Assembly: GCA_035328465.1 (NCBI GenBank)
Contig: DAOLIQ010000010.1
Span: forward strand, 1 to 62,565
Source of the DNA: JADJEI01 sp035328465
GTDB lineage: Bacteria; Bacteroidota; Ignavibacteria; Ignavibacteriales; Ignavibacteriaceae
Length of the DNA stretch: 62,565 nt
Reading direction: 5' to 3'
Shown here: piece by piece, positions 18,376-26,566 of the stretch
Layout: the number at the start of each line of letters is the position of its first letter
How positions within the stretch are numbered: the stretch's first letter is position 1
Position numbers and translations under genes: made by a program
Notes under the pieces: generated by a model
The model's database searches: none
Told to the model about the DNA's origin: nothing
Seen by the model: the letters and a program-made list of their open reading frames with translations, nothing else

Positions 18376-19904
18376 TCTATCGTAGCTGGCGGTTTAGAAC
18401 TTATATCATAAACAACGCGGTTTATTCCGCGAACTTTATTTATAATCTGGTTGGAAACATCTACAAGAAAATCATGCTCAAAAGTGTACCAATCAGCAGT
18501 CATACCATCAACTGAAGTTACTGCACGAAGAGCCAATACATTTTCATAAGTGCGTGCATCCCCCATTACACCAACTGATTGAACCGGCAGCAGCACAGCA
18601 AAAGCCTGCCATATCGAATTGTAGATTCCGGCTTTCTTAATTTCTGAAATAAAAATATCATCCGCTTCCCGAAGAATATTTAATTTCTGCTCTGTAATAT
18701 TACCAATGATTCTAACAGCCAATCCCGGGCCGGGAAAGGGGTGACGGTCAATAAATTCATTGGGAATATTTAACTCCCTCCCAACATTTCTTACTTCATC
18801 TTTGAATAATTCTCTGAATGGCTCGATAAGTTTCAGGTTCATTTTTTCCGGAAGCCCGCCAACATTGTGATGTGATTTTATTGTGGAAGATTTACCTTTT
18901 ACGGACACTGACTCAATAACATCAGGATATAAAGTCCCTTGTACAAGAAAATCAACTTTGCCAAGCTTAAGTGCTTCCGCTTCAAACACTTCGATGAATG
19001 TATTTCCAATAATTTTCCTTTTCTTTTCAGGATCGGAAACTTCTTTCAAGTTAGATAAAAATTTTTCTGATGAGTTAACATGAATATGGTTGAGCTTTAA
19101 TTTTTCGTTAAAAAGTTGTCCAATCAATTCACTTTCATTTTTCCTCATCAGCCCGGTATCAATATGAATTGAAATAAGTTGATCACCTATTGCCTTTTGA
19201 ACAAGCACCGCAGCAACAGTCGAATCAACACCTCCACTCAGAGCGCAAATAACTTTTGAGTTACCCACTCTATTTTTTATCGTTTTTATCGTTTCATCTA
19301 TAAAATTTTTAGCAGTCCAATCACCTATACAGCCGCAAATTTCAAATAGAAAATTCTTGATAATTTTTTCACCCTCCTTCGTATGAGCAACTTCGGGATG
19401 AAACTGTACACCGTAAATTTTTTTTTCTTCATTGTAAATTGAGCAGATAGGAGAATGATCGGACTTGCCTGATACCATAAATCCTTCGGGGAGTTCCGTT
19501 AGATAATCTCCGTGGCTCATCCAAACAATTGATTGCTCACTTACATCCTTAAAAAAATTAATTCTTTCCGTAATAATCAGATTTGATTTACCGTATTCTC
19601 TATCTTTAGCAGGTTGTACTTGCCCATTAAACTTTTTACAAAGTAATTGAAGCCCGTAGCAAATGCCCAGGACAGGAATATTCATTTGCAAAATTTTAAG
19701 ATCAATATCAGGAGCCTCCGCATCGTAAACACTCATTGGTCCGCCCGATAAAATAATCCCGGAAGGATTTAATTGCTTAACTTGTTCGAAGGAAATTGTG
19801 TGTGGATGAATTTCGGAATAAACATTGGACTCTCTGATTCTTCGCGTGATGAGCTGGGTAAACTGAGAACCGAAGTCAATGACTAATATTGTCTGATGAT
19901 TCAT
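18366..19904 (-). CDS. guaA: GMP synthase (glutamine-hydrolysing)
   Basis: Converts XMP to GMP. The N-terminal class I glutaminase domain has ILVIDFGSQ, LGICYGLQLL with the Cys nucleophile, and GVQFHPEV. The ATP-pyrophosphatase domain has the P-loop ALSGGVDST (about 223-231), and the C-terminal dimerisation domain ends in RVVYDISSKPPATIEWE, the family's invariant terminus. The 512 residues are full length. A strong terminator just upstream separates it from gcvH on the same strand, so it has its own promoter. Confidence 0.98.
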   Translation of the reverse strand: MNHQTILVIDFGSQFTQLITRRIRESNVYSEIHPHTISFEQVKQLNPSGIILSGGPMSVYDAEAPDIDLKILQMNIPVLGICYGLQLLCKKFNGQVQPAKDREYGKSNLIITERINFFKDVSEQSIVWMSHGDYLTELPEGFMVSGKSDHSPICSIYNEEKKIYGVQFHPEVAHTKEGEKIIKNFLFEICGCIGDWTAKNFIDETIKTIKNRVGNSKVICALSGGVDSTVAAVLVQKAIGDQLISIHIDTGLMRKNESELIGQLFNEKLKLNHIHVNSSEKFLSNLKEVSDPEKKRKIIGNTFIEVFEAEALKLGKVDFLVQGTLYPDVIESVSVKGKSSTIKSHHNVGGLPEKMNLKLIEPFRELFKDEVRNVGRELNIPNEFIDRHPFPGPGLAVRIIGNITEQKLNILREADDIFISEIKKAGIYNSIWQAFAVLLPVQSVGVMGDARTYENVLALRAVTSVDGMTADWYTFEHDFLVDVSNQIINKVRGINRVVYDISSKPPATIEWE

Positions 19905-19920
19905 TTAATTTTTTCTATTT

Positions 19921-19957
19921 AAAAAAGAAAAACAAAACCCCAAGGATTTTGTTTTTC
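19921..19957 (-). terminator. Rho-independent terminator of the efp-acc-gcvH operon
   Basis: An 11-bp perfect stem (GAAAAACAAAA with TTTTGTTTTTC) and a 9-base loop, followed on the minus strand by CTTTTTT. It lies 24 bases past the gcvH stop and before guaA, so it insulates the two units. Confidence 0.85.
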
Positions 19958-19980
19958 ACAATAAATTTATGAAGCAAATA

Positions 19981-20361
19981 TTACTGCCCTATTAATTTCT
20001 TATATGCCGCTGCATCAAGAAGCTCGGATAAATCAGAAGGAGCAGTAATTTCCATTTTCACCATCCAACCTTCTTTGTATGGATCAGAGTTAACAATTTC
20101 GGGATTGTCAGCAAGTTTAGAATTAACTTCGATTACATTACCGCTGCAAGGAGAAAAAAGATCGCTCACAGTCTTGACTGCTTCAATAGTTCCGATAGAT
20201 TGTCCTTTGGACACGCTTTTTTGATTTGGATCAATATCAACAAATACTACGTCGCCAAGTTCACCTTGAGCATAATCAGTAATTCCAATAGTACCGGTCT
20301 TACCATCAACCAAAATCCATTCGTGATCTTTTGTATATTTTAAATTCTCTGGGAAATTCAT
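19981..20361 (-). CDS. gcvH: Glycine cleavage system H protein
   Basis: Lipoyl carrier of the glycine cleavage complex. The 126 residues include YTKDHEWI near the N-terminus, GITDYAQGELGDVVFVD, and the lipoylation site IEAVKTVSDLFSP with K63 as the modified lysine. The P, T and L proteins are not in the window. Being last in an efp-accB-accC-gcvH set, it may also serve as a lipoate carrier linked to fatty-acid metabolism. That is an inference from position only. Confidence 0.96.
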   Translation of the reverse strand: MNFPENLKYTKDHEWILVDGKTGTIGITDYAQGELGDVVFVDIDPNQKSVSKGQSIGTIEAVKTVSDLFSPCSGNVIEVNSKLADNPEIVNSDPYKEGWMVKMEITAPSDLSELLDAAAYKKLIGQ

Positions 20362-20377
20362 AACACCTCTTTAATAT

Positions 20378-21712
20378 TTATAATTGAAAATTATCTAAAA
20401 AACTTGTATCAAATTTACCGCTTAAAAATCTGTCATCCTCAAGAACTTTCAAATGAAAAGGAATAGTTGTTTTAATTCCTTCAACTGTAAATTCTTCAAG
20501 GGCTCTTCGTCCTCTGGCAATTGCATGGTCCCGATCTCTACCCCATACAATTAGTTTTGCGATTAGTGAATCATAATACGGAGGGATTGTATAGGACTGA
20601 TAAATATGAGAATCAATCCTTACACCAAACCCGCCTGGGAAATGTAATGATTGAATAACACCGGGCGAAGGTCTGAAACCATGTTCGGGGTCTTCAGCAT
20701 TAATTCTGAACTCGATGCTGTGTCCAAATGGTTTCCCCGGTTCTGCTTCGATTGCATGACCAGCAGCAACTAAAATCTGCTGCCGTATGAGATCTACGCC
20801 ATAAACTGATTCAGTAACAGGATGTTCAACCTGAATTCTTGTATTCATTTCCATAAAATAGAAGTTACCGTTTTTATCGACAAGAAATTCTACTGTGCCG
20901 GCACCTTCATAATTTATTGACTTCGCACCAAGAATTGCTGCACTTCCCATTTTATCTCTCAACTCATCATTCACAATAGGAGAAGGAGACTCTTCAATTA
21001 ATTTTTGATGTCTGCGTTGAACTGAACAATCTCTTTCGCCGTAATGATAAACATTACCGTGGGTATCACCCATAATTTGGATTTCAACATGACGGGGGTT
21101 TTCAACAAACTTTTCTAAGTAGATGGCTGAATTAGCAAATGATGCTTCGGCTTCATTACTCGCTGTTTGAAAGGCTTTCTCAAATTCACTTTCGTCCCAG
21201 ACTACTCTCATTCCCTTGCCCCCACCTCCTGCGGAAGCTTTAAGAATTACAGGAAATCCAATTTGGTGCGCGAGGGCGATGGCAGATTTTATATCTGTGA
21301 TTACTCCATCACTGCCAGGAATAACCGGAACACCGTTTTTTTTCATTGTATCTTTTGCAAATGACTTATCGCCCATAGCATTTATCATTTGCGGTGATGG
21401 TCCGATAAATTTAATATTTGATTCTTCACATATTTCTGAGAAGTTCGCATTTTCGGCAAGGAAACCATAGCCGGGATGAATTGCATCCGCACCTGTAATA
21501 TGCGCTGCAGAAATTAGACTGGGGATTTTCAAGTAACTTTCTTTACCTAACGGAGGACCAATACAAACAGCTTCATCCGCAAACGTAACGTGCAAAGAGT
21601 CTTTATCGGCTTCTGAATAAACAGCAACTGTTTTAATTCCTAATTCCTTGCAGGTTCGTATTACACGGAGAGCAATCTCTCCCCTGTTTGCTATTAAAAT
21701 TTTATTGAACAC
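20378..21712 (-). CDS. accC: Acetyl-CoA carboxylase, biotin carboxylase subunit
   Basis: Carboxylates biotin on AccB with ATP and bicarbonate for fatty-acid synthesis. The 444 residues show KILIANRGEIALRVIRTCKELG at the start, the ATP-grasp glycine loop GGGGKGMRVV, YLEKFVENPRHVEIQ and EMNTRIQVEHPVTE. The start is GTG, fixed by the conserved MFNKILIANRG. It follows accB by 28 bases and precedes gcvH by 16 bases. Confidence 0.97.
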   Translation of the reverse strand: MFNKILIANRGEIALRVIRTCKELGIKTVAVYSEADKDSLHVTFADEAVCIGPPLGKESYLKIPSLISAAHITGADAIHPGYGFLAENANFSEICEESNIKFIGPSPQMINAMGDKSFAKDTMKKNGVPVIPGSDGVITDIKSAIALAHQIGFPVILKASAGGGGKGMRVVWDESEFEKAFQTASNEAEASFANSAIYLEKFVENPRHVEIQIMGDTHGNVYHYGERDCSVQRRHQKLIEESPSPIVNDELRDKMGSAAILGAKSINYEGAGTVEFLVDKNGNFYFMEMNTRIQVEHPVTESVYGVDLIRQQILVAAGHAIEAEPGKPFGHSIEFRINAEDPEHGFRPSPGVIQSLHFPGGFGVRIDSHIYQSYTIPPYYDSLIAKLIVWGRDRDHAIARGRRALEEFTVEGIKTTIPFHLKVLEDDRFLSGKFDTSFLDNFQL

Positions 21713-21740
21713 TTTTTTCTCTAAAATAATAGTTGAACGA

Positions 21741-22208
21741 TCAGCTCAGTTCAATTAGAAATAAAGGCTGATTATATTCTACAGGCTTTCCGTTTTCGAC
21801 AAGTATCTTAATAATTTTGCCGGTAACATCAGATTCTATTTCATTCATAAGTTTCATTGCTTCAACTATGCAAAGCACAGTGCCGGAAGTTATCATATCA
21901 CCAACTTGAACATAAGCATCTGCATCAGGAGCCGGGGCTCGATAAAATGTTCCAACGATTGGAGATTTAATTTCATGAAAATTAGTTGTTTTCTTTTCTT
22001 CCGATGCGGTAATGTTTTTTTCAATTTCTGCCCCGGAAATTTGAACTGAAGTTTGAGATGGCTGGGTAAATGCTGGTTGAATTAAACTGCCATTTACTCT
22101 AATCTTTTTAGCCACTTTAATTCTTAAACCATTTTCCTCAACCTCAAGATCGGTTATCTCACTTGTATCAACAAGTTTGATCAATTTTTTTATGAGATTT
22201 AAATCCAT
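21741..22208 (-). CDS. accB: Acetyl-CoA carboxylase, biotin carboxyl carrier protein
   Basis: 155 residues: an N-terminal MDLNLIKKLIKLVD helix, a Pro/Ser/Thr-rich linker (about 45-75), and the biotinyl domain with SPIVGTFYRAPAPDADAYV and the biotin site VEAMKLMNE, K119 being the biotinylated lysine. The carrier brings carboxybiotin to the carboxyltransferase, whose accA and accD genes are not in this window. It starts 13 bases after the efp stop. Confidence 0.97.
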   Translation of the reverse strand: MDLNLIKKLIKLVDTSEITDLEVEENGLRIKVAKKIRVNGSLIQPAFTQPSQTSVQISGAEIEKNITASEEKKTTNFHEIKSPIVGTFYRAPAPDADAYVQVGDMITSGTVLCIVEAMKLMNEIESDVTGKIIKILVENGKPVEYNQPLFLIELS

Positions 22209-22221
22209 CTTTTTCCTTTTA

Positions 22222-22785
22222 TTAAGATTTTACTCTTTCGACGTATTCACCAGTCCGAATATCTACCTTTAGCACATCGTCAGCATTTACAAATAAGGGC
22301 ACGCTGATAGTCGCACCAGTTTCTAATTTAGCTGGTTTAAAAGTATTAGTAGCAGTGTTTCCTCTAAAACCAGGTTCAGTTTCAACAACTTTCAAATTTG
22401 CAAAATAAGGGGGTTCAACAGTTACTATTTCTGAACCGTTGAAAAGAATTTCTATTTCTGAATTTTCTTTTAGATAAAGTACACTATCGCCAAAAAGATT
22501 TACAGGGACATTTATTTGTTCATAGGTTTCATTTTCCATACAAACAAGAAAATTACCGTCACGGTAGAGATATTGATATTTTCTTCTTTCAACTCTCACA
22601 ATGTCAATGCTTTCGCCAGCTCTGAAAGTATTATCTAAAACTCTTCCTGTTTTAAGGTTTTTTAGAACAGTACGAACGAAAGCTCCGCCTTTGCCGGGTT
22701 TTACATGTTGAAATTCCACAAGAGAATAAAGATCATTTTTAAATTTAATTATTAAACCAGTTCTGAAATCTGAAGTATCTGCCAT
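22222..22785 (-). CDS. efp: Elongation factor P
   Basis: EF-P relieves ribosome stalling at polyproline runs. The 187 residues cover the three beta-barrel domains. The tip loop VKPGKGGAFVR carries K32, at the site that is post-translationally modified in many bacteria (position 34 in E. coli). The C-terminal domain reads GATISVPLFVNADDVLKVDIRTGEYVERV. No poxA/epmA or other modification gene is nearby. First gene of the efp-accB-accC-gcvH set, an order shared by many bacteria for the first three genes. Confidence 0.97.
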   Translation of the reverse strand: MADTSDFRTGLIIKFKNDLYSLVEFQHVKPGKGGAFVRTVLKNLKTGRVLDNTFRAGESIDIVRVERRKYQYLYRDGNFLVCMENETYEQINVPVNLFGDSVLYLKENSEIEILFNGSEIVTVEPPYFANLKVVETEPGFRGNTATNTFKPAKLETGATISVPLFVNADDVLKVDIRTGEYVERVKS

Positions 22786-22908
22786 AATTCTTTAATATAT
22801 AATTATAAATAAGTGAATGAAAAAATATCTATCTGCCGCCTGAAAGTCAAGAAGTATAGAATTAAAGTTTCAGCCAAAATAAAAGCATTTTGACTTATTT
22901 AAAACAAA

Positions 22909-22942
22909 AAATCAGGCAGTTTTTTAATAAAATGCCTGATTT
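22909..22942 (-). terminator. Rho-independent terminator upstream of efp
   Basis: AAATCAGGCA pairs perfectly with TGCCTGATTT (10 bp), followed on the minus strand by TTTTTGTTTT. It ends the transcript of the TPR membrane-protein gene at 22962 before efp. Confidence 0.85.
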
Positions 22943-22961
22943 CTTCAAATTAGTTTGTGTC

Positions 22962-23651
22962 CTATTCGTTAATTAAAACAAGGTATTTATTAACCTCACG
23001 GGCAGCAGGTGAGGTTTGATAATTCTCGGTAATCTCTTCCAGTACTTCTTTAGCTTCATCTTTTTTACCAAGATTTAGGTAATTGATTCCAGCCCGTAAA
23101 AGATAATCTGAATTGGATGGATTAGTAGCAGAAATTTTTGAGGCTTGTAAATAATAATCTAATGCCTTTTCAAAATCCTTTTTATATTCAAAATATCCAG
23201 CTTGTCCGGCTAACGAGGCGGCATTCAACACATCAATGCTGCCGCCGTAATCTTCATAATATTTATAGGCTTCTTCAAGTTTTCCAAGCATATTGTAAGA
23301 GCTTGCAAGATAGATTTTCGCTGTTTCGCCGTTTTCAGTGCTGCCATATTCTTCAACTATTTTTTTCAAGCCAATTATGTTTGTACCTTGCTTGCCTTCA
23401 ATTGCCTCGAGAAAAGCTCCTGAATCATAGCTCTTCATCACTCTGGCAAGTTCGATGGCTGCTTGCTCGTTGGTTTTATCTTTCTGGGAAACATAAAAAT
23501 ATACCGCTGCCGCGACAGCCAATAATACGCCCAAGCCGATCAGAACATTCTTTTTATTTTCTTCAACGAAACCATAAACTTTATAATAAGTAGTTACTAG
23601 TTTATCTTCTTTAATTTCTTTTTTAGAAAGTTTTTTGCGTTTAGTTAACAT
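22962..23651 (-). CDS. Membrane-anchored TPR protein (YfgM-like)
   Basis: 229 residues: a basic cytoplasmic N-terminus (KRKKLSKKEIKEDK), one TM helix (about 36-53, VLIGLGVLLAVAAAVYFYV), then TPR-like helices to the end (SYNMLGKLEEAYKYYEDYGG, LRAGINYLNLGKKDEAKEVLEE). The layout is that of the YfgM/ancillary SecYEG chaperone family, so it may hold TPRs in the periplasm near the translocon. That role is inferred from architecture. It is a single-gene unit ended by its own terminator. Confidence 0.75.
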   Translation of the reverse strand: MLTKRKKLSKKEIKEDKLVTTYYKVYGFVEENKKNVLIGLGVLLAVAAAVYFYVSQKDKTNEQAAIELARVMKSYDSGAFLEAIEGKQGTNIIGLKKIVEEYGSTENGETAKIYLASSYNMLGKLEEAYKYYEDYGGSIDVLNAASLAGQAGYFEYKKDFEKALDYYLQASKISATNPSNSDYLLRAGINYLNLGKKDEAKEVLEEITENYQTSPAAREVNKYLVLINE

Positions 23652-23737
23652 CCTTTATCCTTAAAATTTCAATTTTATAAAAAAGCAGGGTAAATTTAGT
23701 ATTATTTCTTGAATGTTCCATAAAAAAAGTTTGCTAG

Positions 23738-23811
23738 TACGCCCAGAAGGATTTGAACCCTCAACCTTCGGAACCGGAATCCGACGTTCTATCCAGTTGA
23801 ACTATGGGCGC
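23738..23811 (-). tRNA. tRNA-Arg (anticodon CCG)
   Basis: A 74-base cloverleaf. The acceptor GCGCCCA pairs with TGGGCGT, with a G-U at the first pair and discriminator A. The D arm is GTTC-loop-GAAC; the anticodon stem TCGGA/TCCGA has loop TTCCGGT (anticodon CCG, reading CGG). The T arm is GAGGG-TTCAAAT-CCTTC. CCA is not encoded. It sits 5 bases downstream of the PHP-domain gene stop on the same strand. Confidence 0.95.
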
Positions 23812-23816
23812 AGATG

Positions 23817-24944
23817 TTAAACAATTCTAATGTGATTCGAGTAAATCCAGGCTTTATTTTGGTGAAAGACTTCAACTCGATAAATACCTGATTTGCTTAC
23901 ATCAAATTTTATGGTTCGGGCTATCTCTGAATTTACTAATTGACCGTTATGGATCAATCTGATTTCTGCTTCTAATTTAGGAACTTCCACTACTAATTTA
24001 ATATTTCCTTCTGTTTCTATTGTCTCACCCATTTGGAAAATTTTACTATCACATTCGGCACAAAATTTAAATCCGCGGGAATCAGCATGGTAGTCATTGG
24101 CAACAAAACAAAGTCCTTTGGCTAAAGAGTCATATAGAATTTTTTTTGCTTTAGTTTTATCTGTTTTAATATCAATTTTTTCTTTCGTTAAAATGTGGGT
24201 TCGGATAGATTTGAATAGAACTTTATACGGAAATATTTCAACTTCAACAAAACCTAATAAATTATATTTATGAGCGTGTGCATCAATGCCGCCAATGCCA
24301 ACTACTTTTCTTCTAAGGCTTAATTCGTCCCACACTTTTAAAGTTTCGGGTGGAGGCGCAACAATAGTTTTTAGCGGATGTAGAAAGGATTGATATTTAT
24401 TTTCTTCAGTGAGATTTTCCATCCACTCAGACATGTGATTCCAGATTTCAATTCCGGTGAAGTCTGTTGTATTCCATTCAATCCAGGGGTAAGGGGGGTG
24501 TTCGGCAAGGTGATTTCTTTTTTCATGCGGATGTGCCAGAAAGCTGATGCCTCCTTTTTCCTTCACAATTCTTACATAATCCTTTGCAGGAATCCTAGTG
24601 GAAATACTTTCATCAATCCCAAAAGCGAGAAGATGGTTTTTATTTTCTTTATCATTGATTTCACAACCAACTAATAATAGAGTATTTTTATACCAACCTT
24701 CATAACCATCCTTCAAAGCACGAAGTGTATTGTGATCCGTAAGGATAAGATAATCTAATCCAACTTCTGAAGCTGCTTGTGCAATTTCTTCAACTTTACC
24801 GGAGCCGTCCGAAAATACAGAATGGATATGTAATGCGCCGACGTATTCGTTCATAGCTTTAAAATTATTTACTGGCAAGATAGAAAGAAAAGAAATTATT
24901 GAAAAGGTATTAAAGAGAAGAAAGTTGAATAAATACTTTCTCAA
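23817..24944 (-). CDS. Exported PHP-domain metallo-hydrolase
   Basis: 375 residues. A hydrophobic N-terminus (KYLFNFLLFNTFSIISFLSILP) looks like a signal peptide or anchor. A PHP domain follows with metal-ligand motifs HIHSVFSDG (about 38-46), LTDHNT (68-73), LVGCEIN and GIGGIDAH. A C-terminal beta-rich domain follows. PHP proteins hydrolyse phosphoesters or related bonds; the substrate is unknown. The start is TTG inside a TTGA overlap with the stop of the beta-barrel gene, so it is translated with the electron-conduit operon and is its last gene. An internal ATG at codon 31 would remove the signal sequence. Confidence 0.75.
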   Translation of the reverse strand: MRKYLFNFLLFNTFSIISFLSILPVNNFKAMNEYVGALHIHSVFSDGSGKVEEIAQAASEVGLDYLILTDHNTLRALKDGYEGWYKNTLLLVGCEINDKENKNHLLAFGIDESISTRIPAKDYVRIVKEKGGISFLAHPHEKRNHLAEHPPYPWIEWNTTDFTGIEIWNHMSEWMENLTEENKYQSFLHPLKTIVAPPPETLKVWDELSLRRKVVGIGGIDAHAHKYNLLGFVEVEIFPYKVLFKSIRTHILTKEKIDIKTDKTKAKKILYDSLAKGLCFVANDYHADSRGFKFCAECDSKIFQMGETIETEGNIKLVVEVPKLEAEIRLIHNGQLVNSEIARTIKFDVSKSGIYRVEVFHQNKAWIYSNHIRIV

Positions 24945-26566
24945 AATCTTGTTGATAGATCAAGTATAACTCTACCATAAGTTCTCTCGGCTTCAAATGT
25001 GCCTTCGTAACCTAAAGATAAAAAGATGTTATCGATTATTCGTGATGAGAGATCAAGACCAACTGAGCTTTGTTTAAGTGAAGTTGGATTGTTGAGATAT
25101 TTATAATCAGTAATTCTGTAACTAAAAGAAGTATAAATATTACCATTAAAAATATCTTTTGATAATCTGAAACCATAGAGCGAGCCGTCGATGAAGCTTG
25201 ACATAATACGAGTATATGATACAGTGGTTGATGTTTCTATTAGCGGCAGACTCGAATATGTAACGAACCCAGAAAAATTCCGGCTTGGTTTAATATCGCT
25301 TTCCTGACTTCGATATCCAAAATTAAAGCCGAAGAAAAGCCCATTTATAGGTTTGATATTCACTCCAAGTCTAAAACCCTGACGCGTTTCTCTTTCAATA
25401 ATACTATCGAGATAAGACTTGAAAGTTTCGTAATAGATAACATTTTTTCTTGCATCGTAAGAAGCAGAAAATGACAGCACGTTTGATGGAGTATATCTTC
25501 CGGAAATATAAATGCTGGTTAAGGAAAAATCACTTTTGTCTTGACCTAATTCATGTTTAAATAAATCAACTTCGGAAGAAACAAAAATATTCGTTTTATC
25601 AATTGCGTTATTTGTATGCTGGAAATAAATAAATCTTCTGTCTGTTTTAAAATCGTTTGTTTGCTGAAAGATAGATAATGTATTGTCCATTCTTTTTTTA
25701 CCGAGGGAATCGCTTCGACTCACAAATACACCATACTCGAATAATTTTATATTGTAGCCCATGTCATAGTAATTGGGTCTTGAACCTACAATTGCTCCGA
25801 CTGAAAATCGGCCGAAATATTTTTCGAGATGTAATCCGTCAACAGTGCTAATATTGGTTACTTTTCTATTCAAATGGCGACCGAGCCAAATATCCCAATT
25901 ATTTTCAGCTTTATAATTCAAAGCAAAATCATAAACGCGCAAACTTCTTCCAAAATTTGAACTAAGCTGATTCCATTCATCCGCACGATATGTAAAAATT
26001 GTGTAATTCGAAAAAGAGAATTTGCCCCCGCCAATGTTTTCCGCATTAAATCTGAATGAATATCTCCATCGCTGATAATCATCATCAAAAATTAAATTTG
26101 AAAAATTAGAATATGACTGCACCGAAATTTTACCGGAGATTTTTGGTTCAATGACTTTGATATATGATGATTTAACTGTGGATGAAGAATCTTCAACAAA
26201 TAGAATTTGCGTTGTCGAATCAATTGAAGAATCAACTTGTGCAAGGTTCTCTTCTATTTCTGGCATTTTAATACGAGCAAGAACTTCATCACCAACTTTT
26301 AGTTCACTTTTTTCATTAAGCAATTCACCAGCAACAGAACGCGAAGAAATAAAATTCACTTTTATTAATGGCTTCAACTTTTTATTTACTTTTATAAACA
26401 AAGAATCTCCAACAGAAATTCCTTCAGAATTTTCAAACTGAACATAAACATTCTGTGAAGAAAGATAAGTTACCTTTCCTCTAATTTCCTGAAAATTTAT
26501 TTCTTGTGCATTCGCAGAGAAAATAAAAATCAAGAACAGATTTAATATTATAATAATTCTTCTCAT
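24941..26566 (-). CDS. Outer-membrane beta-barrel (porin-like) protein of the electron conduit
   Basis: 541 residues. A signal peptide (1-20, ending SANAQ) precedes a small beta-rich domain (about 25-100, with repeated VGD turns as in SH3-like folds) and a linker. From about residue 145 to the end there are many amphipathic strands separated by polar turns. The last residue is Phe (LDLSTRF), the classical C-terminal signal of BAM-inserted barrels. No porin family is recognised by name. Its ATGA overlap with the giant cytochrome gene suggests it sheathes or docks that cytochrome in the outer membrane, as the porin does in Mtr/Pcc-type conduits. Confidence 0.72.
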   Translation of the reverse strand: MRRIIIILNLFLIFIFSANAQEINFQEIRGKVTYLSSQNVYVQFENSEGISVGDSLFIKVNKKLKPLIKVNFISSRSVAGELLNEKSELKVGDEVLARIKMPEIEENLAQVDSSIDSTTQILFVEDSSSTVKSSYIKVIEPKISGKISVQSYSNFSNLIFDDDYQRWRYSFRFNAENIGGGKFSFSNYTIFTYRADEWNQLSSNFGRSLRVYDFALNYKAENNWDIWLGRHLNRKVTNISTVDGLHLEKYFGRFSVGAIVGSRPNYYDMGYNIKLFEYGVFVSRSDSLGKKRMDNTLSIFQQTNDFKTDRRFIYFQHTNNAIDKTNIFVSSEVDLFKHELGQDKSDFSLTSIYISGRYTPSNVLSFSASYDARKNVIYYETFKSYLDSIIERETRQGFRLGVNIKPINGLFFGFNFGYRSQESDIKPSRNFSGFVTYSSLPLIETSTTVSYTRIMSSFIDGSLYGFRLSKDIFNGNIYTSFSYRITDYKYLNNPTSLKQSSVGLDLSSRIIDNIFLSLGYEGTFEAERTYGRVILDLSTRF

